This document shows, one piece after another, positions 12,922 through 13,003 of a stretch of DNA of 13,003 nt (position 1 is the stretch's first letter; the number at the start of each line of letters is the position of its first letter). Under the pieces are notes generated by a model, which worked only from the letters and a program-made list of their open reading frames with translations, was not told the origin of the DNA and searched no databases. Source of the stretch: Onstottus_B sp035558335 (GTDB taxonomy: Bacteria > Acidobacteriota > Blastocatellia > UBA7656); assembly GCA_035558335.1 (NCBI GenBank), contig DATMCM010000322.1, positions 1-13,003 of the forward strand, written 5' to 3'. Made by a program: the position numbers and the translations under genes.

Positions 12922-13003
12922 CTAAGGACGCTTCTTCGGAAACGGTATCCTGATCCCGCCTGGCGCAGGCACCGTCTGGGTGTTCACGACGTTGCGCAGC
13001 TCC
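12922..13003 (-). CDS. C-terminal end of an unidentified protein, 5' part outside window
   Basis: On the minus strand an open frame enters from the window edge and stops at TAG (complement 12922-12924). The visible tail is ELRNVVNTQTVPAPGGIRIPFPKKRP, with a Pro/Gly-rich segment and a basic end. Only 27 codons can be read, so the family cannot be named; the composition resembles an ordinary flexible C-terminus rather than random translation. It is convergent with osmC, 190 bases away. The call rests on an open frame at the edge and plausible composition only. Confidence 0.45.
   Translation of the reverse strand, partial: ELRNVVNTQTVPAPGGIRIPFPKKRP

Overview
The window is a chromosomal segment of a GC-rich bacterium. 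I see no phage genes, plasmid genes, CRISPR array, tRNA or rRNA. The style suggests Acidobacteriota, perhaps Blastocatellia: a secreted VWA protein of the kind common there, several secreted proteins of unknown function, Tat-type signals, and many short palindromic repeats at gene borders. This placement is inference from gene style only.

Layout. Positions 1-4567 hold five minus-strand genes read in the order tatD, a secreted unknown protein, a Tat-type D-amino-acid-oxidase-like flavoprotein, a 152-residue unknown protein, and a VWA protein cut by the window start. Gaps are 27-78 bases, so they may form one transcription unit. At 4642-5693 a MerR-type regulator follows a promoter with the long 20-base spacer typical of MerR control. 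After a palindromic element comes a small secreted Cys-Cys protein, a plausible regulator/target pair. A COQ7/ferritin-like diiron protein lies convergent to it (5699-6244). A secreted tandem YCII protein follows at 6449-7222. A frameshifted REP-associated tyrosine transposase framed by inverted repeats fills the space between that stop codon and the priA stop codon. Then come priA (minus), an ECF-type sigma factor with a Cys-containing tail (minus), a VOC/glyoxalase-fold protein (minus), osmC (plus), and the last codons of an unknown minus-strand gene.

The most notable gene is the flavoprotein at 1412-2563. Its DAAO C-terminal block (GLRPxR and HNYGHGG, with the substrate-binding Arg) lies before the FAD-binding Rossmann motif, so it reads as a natural circular permutation of the D-amino acid oxidase fold, exported by a Tat-like signal.

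The second theme is palindromic repeats. At least four unrelated inverted-repeat families sit between genes (5140-5229, 7223-7885, 10550-10659, 12191-12285). A further palindromic segment of exactly 111 bases appears to lie in frame inside priA. The pair at 12191-12285 shows base-pair-preserving differences between its two hairpins, and the pair at 7223-7885 frames a dead RAYT gene. Several genes (osmC, VOC, diiron protein, MerR, ECF sigma) would fit stress or metal responses, but only the MerR pair has sequence support for shared control. A 130-base segment after osmC can fold into a closed multi-hairpin RNA and is unexplained.
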